In this document: positions 1 to 6,529 of the stretch, piece after piece
How positions within the stretch are numbered: the first letter of the stretch is position 1
Layout: every line of letters starts with the position of its first letter
NCBI GenBank assembly: GCA_030043175.1
Contig: JASHYD010000514.1
Coordinates: forward strand, 1 to 6,707
Source: Xanthobacteraceae bacterium
GTDB taxonomy: Bacteria > Pseudomonadota > Alphaproteobacteria > Rhizobiales > Xanthobacteraceae
Direction: 5' to 3'
Length of the DNA: 6,707 nt
Program-made: the position numbers and the translations under genes
Notes under the pieces: model-generated
Database searches by the model: none
What the model was told of the DNA's origin: nothing
What the model saw: the letters and a program-made list of their open reading frames with translations, nothing else

Positions 1-14
1 GGTTTCGGCCGGGG

Positions 15-974
15 GTGGGTCGAGATGGGCGGACGGGCGCATTGGTTGCGAAAGTGGGCGCTCGCACGACCCCCGACCGCTCCCCGCAAGGGGCGCATGC
101 ACGGGAGGGCCGGGAGGCGGCCGAACGAATCCCGCTGGGTATCATTTGCATGCTCATTGCGACGATCCTGTTCGCCGGCTCAAGCGCGCTATCCAAGTGG
201 CTCGTGGCCACTTATCCGATCGGCCAGATGCTGTTCATGCGGGCCGCGGCGGCGCTGGTTGGCTCAAGCCTCGTGATCCTGCCCGTCACGGGGATTATGG
301 TGCTTCGCACCAAACGGCTGCGCGACCACATGCTACGCAGCGTCTCCCAGGCGTGTGCGCAGACTTTTCTCGTCATTGCGTTCAGCCTGATGCCGCTCGC
401 GAGTGCAGTGGCGATCAACTTTTCGGCGCCACTTTTTGCCACCATTGCGGCGATCGTGTTCCTCAAGGAAACCGTCGGCCCAGTGCGCTGGGGCGCGTTA
501 ATCGTGGGCTTTCTGGGCGTACTGCTGGTCACGGCGCCGGGCGCCGATACCCTTCAGGCCGGATCGCTGTTCGCGCTCGGCAACGCCGTCCTGTTCGGCA
601 CCGTCACAGTCGGCGTGCGCCGCATGACGTTAACCGAGTCGGCCGAAACGCTGACCATGTACCAGATGCTGTTCCTCACGGGCTTCTTTGCGGCAGCTTT
701 GCCATTCGGCTGGGTGACGCCGACCCTGCGGGACTTCGGCGCCATGGTGGTGAACGGTCTCGGCAACGCGCTCGGCCAGTACCTGTGGACGCGAGCGCTC
801 CATCTCGCGCCCACTTCGGCGGTGGTGCCGTTCAATTACTTCTCGCTCGTGTGGGCGATCATATTGGGATTTCTGGTGTGGGGCGACATTCCGTCGGCAG
901 CCCTACTCATGGGTTCTGCGATCGTGGTGGGGACGGGGATGTTTTTGCTATGGCACGAGTCGCGCGGGCGGTAG
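15..974 (+). CDS. EamA/DMT-superfamily transporter (start uncertain)
   Basis: Predicted inner-membrane permease of the drug/metabolite transporter superfamily; the substrate cannot be told from sequence. The 319-residue reading has about ten hydrophobic helices in two EamA repeats, roughly residues 41-173 and 183-315. Each repeat carries the family's late helix: 'SAVAINFSAPLFATIAAIVF' followed by 'LKE' near 130-152, and its counterpart around 267-292 with 'APTSAVVPFNYFSLVW'. The length suits the family (about 290-310 residues) once the first 35-40 residues are discounted. Those residues are polar and Arg/Gly-rich with no membrane character. The start given is a GTG with no clear Shine-Dalgarno, and the frame stays open to base 1, so the real start may lie before the window, at a nearby GTG (54), or at the ATG at 150, which would cut into the first helix. 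The gene converges on pepN. Family assignment is firm; start and substrate are not. Confidence 0.85.
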   Translation: MGRDGRTGALVAKVGARTTPDRSPQGAHAREGREAAERIPLGIICMLIATILFAGSSALSKWLVATYPIGQMLFMRAAAALVGSSLVILPVTGIMVLRTKRLRDHMLRSVSQACAQTFLVIAFSLMPLASAVAINFSAPLFATIAAIVFLKETVGPVRWGALIVGFLGVLLVTAPGADTLQAGSLFALGNAVLFGTVTVGVRRMTLTESAETLTMYQMLFLTGFFAAALPFGWVTPTLRDFGAMVVNGLGNALGQYLWTRALHLAPTSAVVPFNYFSLVWAIILGFLVWGDIPSAALLMGSAIVVGTGMFLLWHESRGR

Positions 975-1037
975 GGTTGCCCGTCGCGGGCGCGGGCGCG
1001 TCGCTCGCGTCTTTTATGCGCGCGGCTTAACAAATCA

Positions 1038-1059
1038 GGGGCGACGCCAAGGTCGCCCC
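1038..1059. terminator. Hairpin between convergent genes, likely terminator
   Basis: A perfect 8-bp stem (GGGGCGAC at 1038-1045 with GTCGCCCC at 1052-1059) encloses a 6-base loop. It lies in the gap between the ends of the convergent transporter and pepN genes, 64 bases past the transporter stop and 94 bases past the pepN stop. Read on the - strand the stem is followed by TGATTTGTT, a weak T-rich tail, so it suits pepN somewhat better. On the + strand there is no T tract. Terminator function is inferred from position and stability. Confidence 0.55.
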
Positions 1060-1152
1060 CATTAGCGGGCAATGTTGGAGAACTCGCGGGCGCCTATCTC
1101 AGCGAAACACGCGCACAACCCCCTGCCTTTATGCATGGGGAGGAAAGCGCGC

Positions 1153-3804
1153 TCACCCTGTACCGAGCGTCCGCGTCACGATGTCGTGCAAATCACGCGA
1201 AAGCGATGCCCCGGCAGCGACCCGCTTGAGCGCAGCTTCGGCTTTGTCGCGGCGCTCAGATTCGAGCGCACGCCAGGACCGGAACGCCGTCATCAGCCGC
1301 GCTGACACCTGCGGGTTGATGGCGTCGAGGGCCAGCACCGTGTCGGCACAGAACTCATAGCCCTCGCCGTCGCGGCGATTGAACTGAGTCTGATTGGACT
1401 GGGCGAAATTGCCGAGCAGGGCGCGCACGCGATTGGGATTGGACAGCGAAAACGCCGGGTGCGCGGCGAGGCTCTTGACTCGCGCGAGCGTGTCGGCCTC
1501 CGGGATCGCGGCCTGCAGGCCGAACCATTTGTCGATGATCAGCGCATCGCCTTCGTGGCGGCGGTAGAAATCGTCGAGCGCCGCCTGGCGCTCCGGCACC
1601 TGATGGTGGGACAGGGTGGCGAGCGCCGCGATGCGGTCCGTCATGTTGTCGGCGTTGCGGTATTGAGCATGAGCGCGGGCAATGCCGGCGGCGGGATCGG
1701 CCGTGGCCATGAGATCGAGACAGACATTCTTCAGCGCCCGGCGGCCGGCGCTTGCCGCGTCGGGACTAAACGGGCCCTGTTCGGCCATCCGATGATGAGC
1801 AGCGGCGAGCACGTCCTTGAGCTTGCGCCCGACCTCGGCCCGCAAAGCGTGCCGCACCGCAAATATCGCGTCGGGATCGACATCGCGGCCGATCTCACGG
1901 GCGATGTCGCCCTCTGACGGCAGCGTCAGAGCCTGCGCCGCAAAGGCAGGCTCAAGGCCGCGGTGTTCCAGCACGGCGCCGAGAGCATGGACGAGCGCAT
2001 CGGCGCCGCGTTTGGGCATATTGGCGCGATGCGCCGCCACATTGTCGATGAGAAGCGCGGTCGCGAGCGTCTGCATTGCCTGCCAGCGATTGAACGGGTC
2101 GGTATCGTGGGCGGCAAGGAACGCAAGATCGCCGTCGGACAGGTTGGCGTTGATTTTGACCGGCGCCGAGAAGCCGCGATTGAGCGACAGCACCGGGCGC
2201 TCGGGAAGGCCGGCGAACACGAAGCGCTCGTTGACCTTACTGAGCGTGAGGACGCCGTTCTCGAGCCGGCGGCCGTCGGCGAGGGTGACCTCCCGCTCCT
2301 GTCCATCCGGCCCCAGAAAGCCGATCGCGACCGGGATCGTCATCGGCTCCTTGGCGGGCTGCCCCGGCGTCGGCGGCACGCTCTGGCCGATTTCGAGCGT
2401 TAAGGTCTTGGCATCGGCATCGTGATAACTGTGCACCACGAGTTCCGGGGTTCCGGCCTGACGGTACCACAGCATGAATTGGGCCAGATCGTAGTTTGCC
2501 GCATCGGCGAAGCAGGCGACGAACTCCTCGACCGTCGCGGCGCGGCCATCGTGGCGCGTGAAGTAGAGGTCCATGCCGGCGCGAAAACGCTCCTGCCCCA
2601 ACAGGGTTTTGAGCATGCGCACCACCTCAGCGCCCTTCTCATAGACGGTCGAGGTATAGAAATTGCTGATTTCTCGGTACACTTGCGGCCGCACCGCATG
2701 GGCCAAGGGCCCCGCGTCCTCTACGAACTGGTGGCCGCGCAGCGCGCGCACATCCGCAATCCGCTTCACCGGTCGTGAGCGGACGTCTGAGGTGAACTCC
2801 TGATCGCGAAAAACCGTCAGGCCCTCCTTCAGGCAGAGCTGGAACCAGTCGCGACAGGTAATGCGATTGCCGGTCCAGTTGTGGAAATATTCGTGCGCGA
2901 TGATCGTCTCGACGCTCATGAAATCCTGGTCGGTCGCGGTGTCGTATGATGCCAGCACGGCCTTGTCGTTGAAGATGTTGAGGCCCTTGTTCTCCATCGC
3001 CCCCATGTTGAAGTGCGACACGGCCACGATCATGAAAATATCGAGGTCATACTCGCGACCGAACGTCTGTTCGTCCCAGCGCATGGCGCGCTTGAGCGCG
3101 TCCTTGGCGTATTCGGCGCGGGCTTCCTTGCCGGGTTCGACAAAAATCTTCAGCGCCACCGTGCGGCCCGACATGGTGGTGAAGGAGTCCTCGACGGCGC
3201 CAAGCACGCCGCCGACCAGAGCGAACAGGTAGCAGGGCTTGGGAAACGGATCGTGCCACGTCGCGAAATGACGGGTGGAGCCCGGCAAATCACCTGCATC
3301 GATCAGGTTCCCGTTGGCGAGCAGCACCGGGGCTTCGGCCTTGTCGGCTTCGACGCGCGTGGTGAACACCGACATCACATCGGGCCGGTCCGGAAAGTAT
3401 GTGATGCGGCGGAATCCTTCCGCTTCGCACTGCGTGGCGTAGGTCTTGACGGACCGATAAAGACCCATCAGCTTGGTGTTGGCCGAGGGGTCGAGCACGG
3501 TCTCGGTCTCAAGTACGAATGCGCGGTTCGGCGGCTGCGGGATCGTCAGCCGTTCCGGTGTTGCCACAAAGGCATCGGCCGCGAGGGTCTCGCCGTCGAG
3601 CTTGATCGCACGCAGTTGCAGTTCGTCGCCGTCGAGCACCACGGGCGCGGGTGCGGCGGCTTGCGGATTAGGCTTCAGGCGGAGCCGCGCCCGCACGACC
3701 GTGTTGGCCGGATCGAGCGAGACGTCGAGGTCGACGGTCTCCACCAGCCAGTCGGGTGGGCGATAATCGGCGAGGCGGACGGGGACGGCTTGTTCGGTGC
3801 GCAT
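1153..3804 (-). CDS. pepN: Aminopeptidase N (M1 family metallopeptidase)
   Basis: Cytoplasmic zinc aminopeptidase that removes N-terminal residues from peptides in the last steps of protein turnover. From the chosen ATG (3802-3804) it has 883 residues, close to the 870 of E. coli PepN. In this numbering it shows the substrate-anchoring TQCEAEGFR block at 124-132, the exopeptidase motif GAMEN at 268-272, the zinc motif HEYFH at 304-308 with the third ligand Glu 327 after 18 residues, and the catalytic Tyr in VYEKG at 388. The order matches the family: N-terminal beta domain, thermolysin-like catalytic domain (about 205-415), a DUF3458 Ig-like domain, then an all-helical C-terminal domain. The frame also opens at an ATG at 3865-3867, adding 21 residues, but the homologous N-terminus (ADYRPPDW and onward) fits the shorter form. 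Neither start has a good Shine-Dalgarno. The gene is divergent from tctC and apparently single-gene. No damage is seen. Confidence 0.96.
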   Translation of the reverse strand: MRTEQAVPVRLADYRPPDWLVETVDLDVSLDPANTVVRARLRLKPNPQAAAPAPVVLDGDELQLRAIKLDGETLAADAFVATPERLTIPQPPNRAFVLETETVLDPSANTKLMGLYRSVKTYATQCEAEGFRRITYFPDRPDVMSVFTTRVEADKAEAPVLLANGNLIDAGDLPGSTRHFATWHDPFPKPCYLFALVGGVLGAVEDSFTTMSGRTVALKIFVEPGKEARAEYAKDALKRAMRWDEQTFGREYDLDIFMIVAVSHFNMGAMENKGLNIFNDKAVLASYDTATDQDFMSVETIIAHEYFHNWTGNRITCRDWFQLCLKEGLTVFRDQEFTSDVRSRPVKRIADVRALRGHQFVEDAGPLAHAVRPQVYREISNFYTSTVYEKGAEVVRMLKTLLGQERFRAGMDLYFTRHDGRAATVEEFVACFADAANYDLAQFMLWYRQAGTPELVVHSYHDADAKTLTLEIGQSVPPTPGQPAKEPMTIPVAIGFLGPDGQEREVTLADGRRLENGVLTLSKVNERFVFAGLPERPVLSLNRGFSAPVKINANLSDGDLAFLAAHDTDPFNRWQAMQTLATALLIDNVAAHRANMPKRGADALVHALGAVLEHRGLEPAFAAQALTLPSEGDIAREIGRDVDPDAIFAVRHALRAEVGRKLKDVLAAAHHRMAEQGPFSPDAASAGRRALKNVCLDLMATADPAAGIARAHAQYRNADNMTDRIAALATLSHHQVPERQAALDDFYRRHEGDALIIDKWFGLQAAIPEADTLARVKSLAAHPAFSLSNPNRVRALLGNFAQSNQTQFNRRDGEGYEFCADTVLALDAINPQVSARLMTAFRSWRALESERRDKAEAALKRVAAGASLSRDLHDIVTRTLGTG

Positions 3805-4007
3805 GTCTGAAATACCGCGGTAAGGGAGGTCCAGCGAGTGATCTAAACCGTCCGCCCGCGAATGCATAGGTGCCGGTCAGTGGTAACCTGGGTTATGCGA
3901 GGCAAAAAATTCGGGGCCACGCTCGACGCGCGCCGATTGGCGATCGCGGGTTTCGCCGGCGCTCAACCCGGGCTAGAGTTCCTCTCCGACAGAATTGCGC
4001 TGACAAC

Positions 4008-4013
4008 GGGAGG
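4008..4013 (+). promoter_or_regulatory. Shine-Dalgarno of tctC
   Basis: GGGAGG sits 7 bases before the ATG at 4021. It decides the start of tctC: the same frame is open back to an ATG at 3862, but only 4021 has a ribosome binding site and is followed directly by a signal peptide. Confidence 0.8.
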
Positions 4014-4020
4014 TGCCCTG

Positions 4021-4998
4021 ATGAACGACCGGCTCGCGTTGCTGCCTAAGGCCGTCGTCCTCGTATCTGCGATCTTGGCTGTCACGAACCCTGCCGCGGC
4101 TCAGGACTATCCGGCCCGGCCGGTGCGGCTCATCGTTCCATTTCCGCCCGGCGGCAGCAATGACGTGGTGGGGCGCTTGATTGCGACGCATCTCGCCGAG
4201 CGGCTCGGCAAGCAGGTGGTGGTCGACAACCGCGGCGGCGCCGGCGGCGTGATCGGCACCGAGGTGGTAGCGAAGTCGCCGGCTGACGGCTACACGTTGC
4301 TGGTGATCTCCATGGCGCACGCGGTCAATCCGTGGCTCTACAAGCTCACTTATGACCCCATCAAGGATTTTGCGCCGGTCGCTCTGCTTGCCAAGGGCGC
4401 CAACGTGCTGGTGGTCCATCCGTCGCTGCCTGTGCATTCCGTCAAGGAGCTTATCGCGCTCGCCAAACAGAAGCCCGGCGAGCTGCAATACGCCTCTGCC
4501 GGGATCGGCAGCTTCCAGCATCTCGGCGGCGAATTGTTCAAGCTCATGGCCGGCGTCGATATGCTGCATGTGCCGTTCAAGGGCGGCGGCCCGGCGATGG
4601 TGGACATCGTCGGCGGCCATACCAAGGTGATGTTTTCTTCCATGGTGCAGACGGTCCCGCAGATCAAGTCGGGCAAGCTGCGCGCGCTCGGCAGCGGCGC
4701 GCTCGAACGCAGCCCGGCTCTGCCGGACGTGCCAACGATTGCGGAGGCCGGCGTGCCGGGTTACGAAGCGGTCAACTGGTGGGGTATCGTCGCCCCGGCC
4801 GGCACGCCGTCGGCGATTATCGACAAGGTCAACCGCGAGGTCGAAGCGGTGCAACAATCGCCCGACGTACAGAAGCAATTCGACAACGAAGGAGCCATGC
4901 CGGCTTCCATGAAGCCGGCCGAATTTGGCGCCTTCATGGTGAGCGAGATGACCAAATGGGAGAAGGTCGTCAAGCAGGGCGGCATCAAGGCGGAGTGA
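4021..4998 (+). CDS. Tripartite tricarboxylate transporter substrate-binding protein (TctC/Bug family)
   Basis: Periplasmic solute-binding protein of the TTT (TctCBA) systems, which capture carboxylates such as citrate or related acids for a TctAB permease; the ligand here is unknown. The 325-residue product matches the usual family length. It starts with a signal peptide (hydrophobic core at residues 11-22) and a likely cut after Ala 27 (PAAA before QDYP). The mature protein opens with the family signature YPARPVRLIVPFPPGGSND (30-48), then DNRGGAGGVIG (69-79), ADGYTLL (88-94) and HVPFKGGGPA (183-192), which in Bug proteins line the ligand pocket. The start at 4021 is set by GGGAGG 7 bases upstream. 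tctB follows 103 bases downstream, an unusually wide gap filled by a hairpin repeat. No TctA gene follows. Many Bug proteins are orphans, so the protein could also work with a distant permease or in sensing. Family assignment is firm. Confidence 0.93.
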   Translation: MNDRLALLPKAVVLVSAILAVTNPAAAQDYPARPVRLIVPFPPGGSNDVVGRLIATHLAERLGKQVVVDNRGGAGGVIGTEVVAKSPADGYTLLVISMAHAVNPWLYKLTYDPIKDFAPVALLAKGANVLVVHPSLPVHSVKELIALAKQKPGELQYASAGIGSFQHLGGELFKLMAGVDMLHVPFKGGGPAMVDIVGGHTKVMFSSMVQTVPQIKSGKLRALGSGALERSPALPDVPTIAEAGVPGYEAVNWWGIVAPAGTPSAIIDKVNREVEAVQQSPDVQKQFDNEGAMPASMKPAEFGAFMVSEMTKWEKVVKQGGIKAE

Positions 4999-5031
4999 GC
5001 GAACTGTCGATGTGTCACGACCCAGCCATTT

Positions 5032-5070
5032 CGTCCTGGCCGGGACAAGCCCGGATCTCGTCCGGGGACG
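5032..5070. repeat. REP-like element with two competing hairpins
   Basis: This short GC-rich palindromic element fills the gap between tctC and tctB. One stem is CCGGG (5040-5044) with CCCGG (5050-5054) around a 5-base loop. A second is CCCGGA (5050-5055) with TCCGGG (5061-5066), also around a 5-base loop. They share the 5050-5054 arm, so only one can form at a time. An outer pair, CGTCC (5032-5036) with GGACG (5066-5070), brackets the unit. From memory its make-up resembles the short intergenic repeats common in rhizobial genomes; only one copy lies in this window, so the repeat status is inferred. It may stabilise the tctC transcript or reduce expression of tctB. Confidence 0.55.
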
Positions 5071-5101
5071 CGCATGACCAAACCAGTGTCTGACTGAGCC
5101 C

Positions 5102-5548
5102 GTGAAACTGCCCGACTCCAAGGATTTCTGGTCCGGCATGATGTTGATCGCGATCGGCGCGGTCGCAGTGTTCATCGCGCGCGACTATCCGTTCGGTACC
5201 GCGCTGCGCATGGGCGCCGGCTTTTTCCCGGTGGTGCTGGGCATTGTCCTGGTGCTGTTCGGCTTGTATTTCGTGGTGCGCGGGCTGCACGATTCGGCAA
5301 AGATCGAGGGCAACTGGTCGATCCGCGCGCTGATCGTGCTTCCGCTTGCGTTTGTGGCGTTCGGCGTCCTGATGGAGCGGGCCGGGTTCGTACCGGCCAT
5401 GCTCGCGCTCACCCTCGGGTCGGCCGCGGCCGGCCGCGAGTTCCGGATCGGCGAGGTGCTCGCGCTCTCCGTGCTGCTCACCGCGTTGTGCGTGGCGCTG
5501 TTCATTTTCGCGCTCGGCCTGCCCTATCCGCTGATTGTCGGGATGTGA
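5102..5548 (+). CDS. Tripartite tricarboxylate transporter small membrane subunit (TctB family)
   Basis: Small integral-membrane subunit that partners the large permease TctA and receives substrate from TctC. The 148-residue product is the usual TctB size. It has four to five hydrophobic segments (about 12-26, 40-60, 76-90, 96-110 and 119-141) and the typical early loop, ALRMGAGFFP at 34-43, after ARDYPFG. The start is GTG with only a poor ribosome binding site. It was chosen because the N-terminal KDFWSG block is usual at the start of TctB proteins and the next starts (ATGs at 5138 and 5141) would remove it. It lies 103 bases after tctC in the same direction, probably co-transcribed through the hairpin element. 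Most tctB genes are followed within a few bases by tctA of about 500 codons; here nothing of the kind follows, so the subunit may be stranded. TctB is poorly conserved in sequence, so the call rests on motif, topology and neighbour. Confidence 0.85.
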   Translation: MKLPDSKDFWSGMMLIAIGAVAVFIARDYPFGTALRMGAGFFPVVLGIVLVLFGLYFVVRGLHDSAKIEGNWSIRALIVLPLAFVAFGVLMERAGFVPAMLALTLGSAAAGREFRIGEVLALSVLLTALCVALFIFALGLPYPLIVGM

Positions 5549-5695
5549 ACTCGCGTAGCCGGCTTATGTCTGCGGATACGCAACACCTCGCGTTCTCGCG
5601 AGCCGGGACGCTCGCTTGAGAGTTCCTGGACACGCGCACTGCAATCCAATCACAATCGATGAGTTTGATTCGCAAAGGCTGGGGTGCTCAGAGCA
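5549..5695. other. Non-coding gap after tctB
   Basis: No gene is supported here, although tctA would be expected. It contains a small perfect hairpin, CTCGCG (5587-5592) with CGCGAG (5597-5602) around TTCT, without a T tract, so at best a weak terminator for the tct genes. I could not identify a promoter for the broken gene downstream. Confidence 0.4.
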
Positions 5696-5701
5696 AAGGA
5701 G
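5696..5701 (+). promoter_or_regulatory. Shine-Dalgarno of the broken secreted-protein gene
   Basis: AAGGAG lies 9 bases before the ATG at 5711. It is one of the better ribosome binding sites in the window, although the frame it serves closes after eight codons. That supports 5711 as the start of a once-intact gene. Confidence 0.6.
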
Positions 5702-5710
5702 ATGAGCATC

Positions 5711-5904
5711 ATGCTTCGCAAGATAGCGATTGGTTAGCAGCCGCGGCGATCGGGTGGGGCGGCTTGACGTCGAACGCGTCGGCCAGGCAGCGTTATCGCC
5801 ATCACCTCCGGCACGCTTTTTGGGATGCATGGCGGCGGGCGGCGCTTGGGCGAAGCGCCAACGGCCCGAGCAGCTCTCCGGCATTTGGCGCCGCAGAGTC
5901 GTGA
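5711..5904 (+). pseudogene. Small secreted protein gene, frameshifted in its signal peptide
   Basis: From the ATG at 5711, behind a good Shine-Dalgarno, the frame reads MLRKIAIG and then hits TAG at 5735. Stepping by one base at about 5734 restores a continuous reading, LAAAAIGWGGLTSNASARQ, so the two pieces join into a textbook Sec signal peptide: positive n-region MLRK, hydrophobic core, cleavage after SNASA. The second frame continues as RQRYRHHLRHAFWDAWRRA to TGA at 5902-5904. The whole would be about 63-64 residues. The His/Arg-rich start of the mature part resembles small periplasmic proteins of unknown function common in rhizobia; this is an impression, not a match. A one-base deletion is the simplest explanation; a sequencing error is possible. 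The latter half is low in information and may itself be scrambled. No function can be assigned. Confidence 0.5.
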
Positions 5905-6031
5905 TGAGAGTTGCGGCGCCTCCCGACCGGCCAAAACCTCCCGCAATTTTCTAAAGCTTTTGAGTTATTGGCTGGGCGCAAACGCGCCTCAATATTCGCC
6001 AAGAGCGTTTATTCGCTAAGGTCTTTGCTCA
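5905..6031. other. Non-coding stretch with AT-rich patch and hairpin
   Basis: No gene is seen. An AT-rich patch at about 5944-5970 stands out against the GC-rich surroundings. A 5-bp stem, GGCGC (5975-5979) with GCGCC (5984-5988) around AAAC, lies 44 bases past the stop of the DUF2905 gene on its transcript, but no T tract follows in either direction. It is at most a weak terminator candidate. Confidence 0.35.
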
Positions 6032-6238
6032 TCACCGGTTAAACAACCATAACAGCGCGGTGAGTACGATGCTGATGATGATCGAGGTCACCAGCGGAAA
6101 GTAGAAGGTGGCGCCGCCGCGTTGGAACATGATATCGCCGGGGAGCCGCCCGAACCCGATCCGTGACAAGAGAGGCCACAACACCCCGACGGCGAGAATC
6201 ACCAGTCCGAGTCCGATCAGAAAGCGCTGCAGGTCCAT
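6032..6238 (-). CDS. DUF2905 family small membrane protein
   Basis: Complete 68-residue inner-membrane protein of unknown function. It has two hydrophobic helices (about residues 5-24 and 47-66) joined by a short loop carrying the family signature: FGRLPGD (29-35), then a short strand-like segment and FYFPL (45-49) leading into the second helix. Length, topology and the GRLPGD/FYFPL pair are those of DUF2905. The ATG (6236-6238) is backed by a strong Shine-Dalgarno, AGGAGGA (6248-6254), 9 bases upstream. It stands alone on the - strand between a pseudogene and an IS element, so context gives no clue to its role. An inverted repeat ends 3 bases before the Shine-Dalgarno on the transcript and may affect its expression. 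The family call is confident; no biochemical function is known to me. Confidence 0.9.
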   Translation of the reverse strand: MDLQRFLIGLGLVILAVGVLWPLLSRIGFGRLPGDIMFQRGGATFYFPLVTSIIISIVLTALLWLFNR

Positions 6239-6247
6239 CGCAACGGA

Positions 6248-6285
6248 TCCTCCTAAAGGAACAACGCGGCCGGTCGCGTGGTTCC
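6248..6285 (-). promoter_or_regulatory. Leader of the DUF2905 gene: inverted repeat plus strong Shine-Dalgarno
   Basis: On the - strand GGAAC (6285-6281) and ACGCG (6279-6275) pair with CGCGT (6268-6264) and GTTCC (6262-6258). This is a 10-bp stem with one central mismatch and a 6-base loop, followed 3 bases later by the Shine-Dalgarno AGGAGGA. It could be an operator or, if transcribed, an mRNA hairpin near the ribosome site. GGAAC followed after 17 bases by TGTT (6263-6260) also comes close to the alphaproteobacterial EcfG promoter pattern (GGAAC, 16-17 bases, CGTT). Which reading holds cannot be decided from sequence. Confidence 0.45.
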
Positions 6286-6529
6286 GAGAACTTCATTAAC
6301 ATCAGCCGGTCCGGCGCTGGCGGGGGTGACCGGTGCGCCCGCGTGCCGTTCTGCGAATTGCGCGGCTAGCAAAAGGACGGGCGTTTTTCACTCCCAATCC
6401 GGCCTCGGCACCAAGCTGGACGGCCGGCGCGCAGCACCCGCTGCTCAATATCGAAATCGGCGCGGCGGGTGCGGGCGCTCGATAGCCCGGCTGCTCGACA
6501 CCATCCCGCACGGCGAATTAAATTATTGT
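6286..6529. other. Non-coding region with GC-rich inverted repeats
   Basis: No convincing gene on either strand. Three inverted repeats are present: CCGGCC (6399-6404) with GGCCGG (6422-6427); GCACCCGCTGC (6434-6444) with GCGGCGGGTGC (6462-6472), an 11-bp stem with one G-T pair; and GTGCGGG (6469-6475) with CCCGCAC (6505-6511), which overlaps the second. The stretch ends in AT-rich sequence beside the IS end. Confidence 0.45.

Noticed and set aside
146..1030. 294-codon + strand frame overlapping the EamA transporter
   Set aside because: The composition is Arg/Gly/His-rich with no membrane helices or motifs, while the other frame encodes a coherent ten-helix transporter.
3013..3810. 265-codon + strand frame opposite the pepN 5' half
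   Set aside because: It lies antisense to the PepN catalytic domain and shows only GC-driven composition.
3805..3867. 21-residue longer PepN start at the ATG 3865-3867
   Set aside because: The added residues are not part of the usual PepN N-terminus, and neither start has a good ribosome site. The shorter form is preferred but not proven.
3951..3979. TTTCGC, 17 bases, TAGAGT as a promoter for tctC
   Set aside because: The spacing is right, but the -35 half matches the TTGACA consensus poorly, and such pairs are frequent by chance.
3862..4020. 53-residue upstream extension of TctC
   Set aside because: It would bury the signal peptide and lacks a ribosome site. The Shine-Dalgarno at 4008-4013 and the signal peptide right after 4021 set the real start.
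3973..5175. 400-codon open frame on the - strand across tctC
   Set aside because: It is antisense to a gene with clear family motifs, is rich in His/Arg/Asp from GC-biased codon positions, and matches no recognisable domain. It is a shadow of tctC.
5587..5602. Perfect 6-bp hairpin after tctB as a terminator
   Set aside because: The stem is short and no T tract follows. It is noted in the gap entry but not called as a terminator.
5659..5904. 81-codon + strand gene starting at 5659
   Set aside because: The start has no ribosome site and the residues before 5734 look unlike any signal peptide. The true start is better placed at 5711 in another frame, with a frameshift.
5940..5990. AT-rich patch and GGCTGGG stretch as a tRNA end or attachment site
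   Set aside because: I could not fold an acceptor, anticodon or T-loop arm from it, and no integrase or second copy is in the window.
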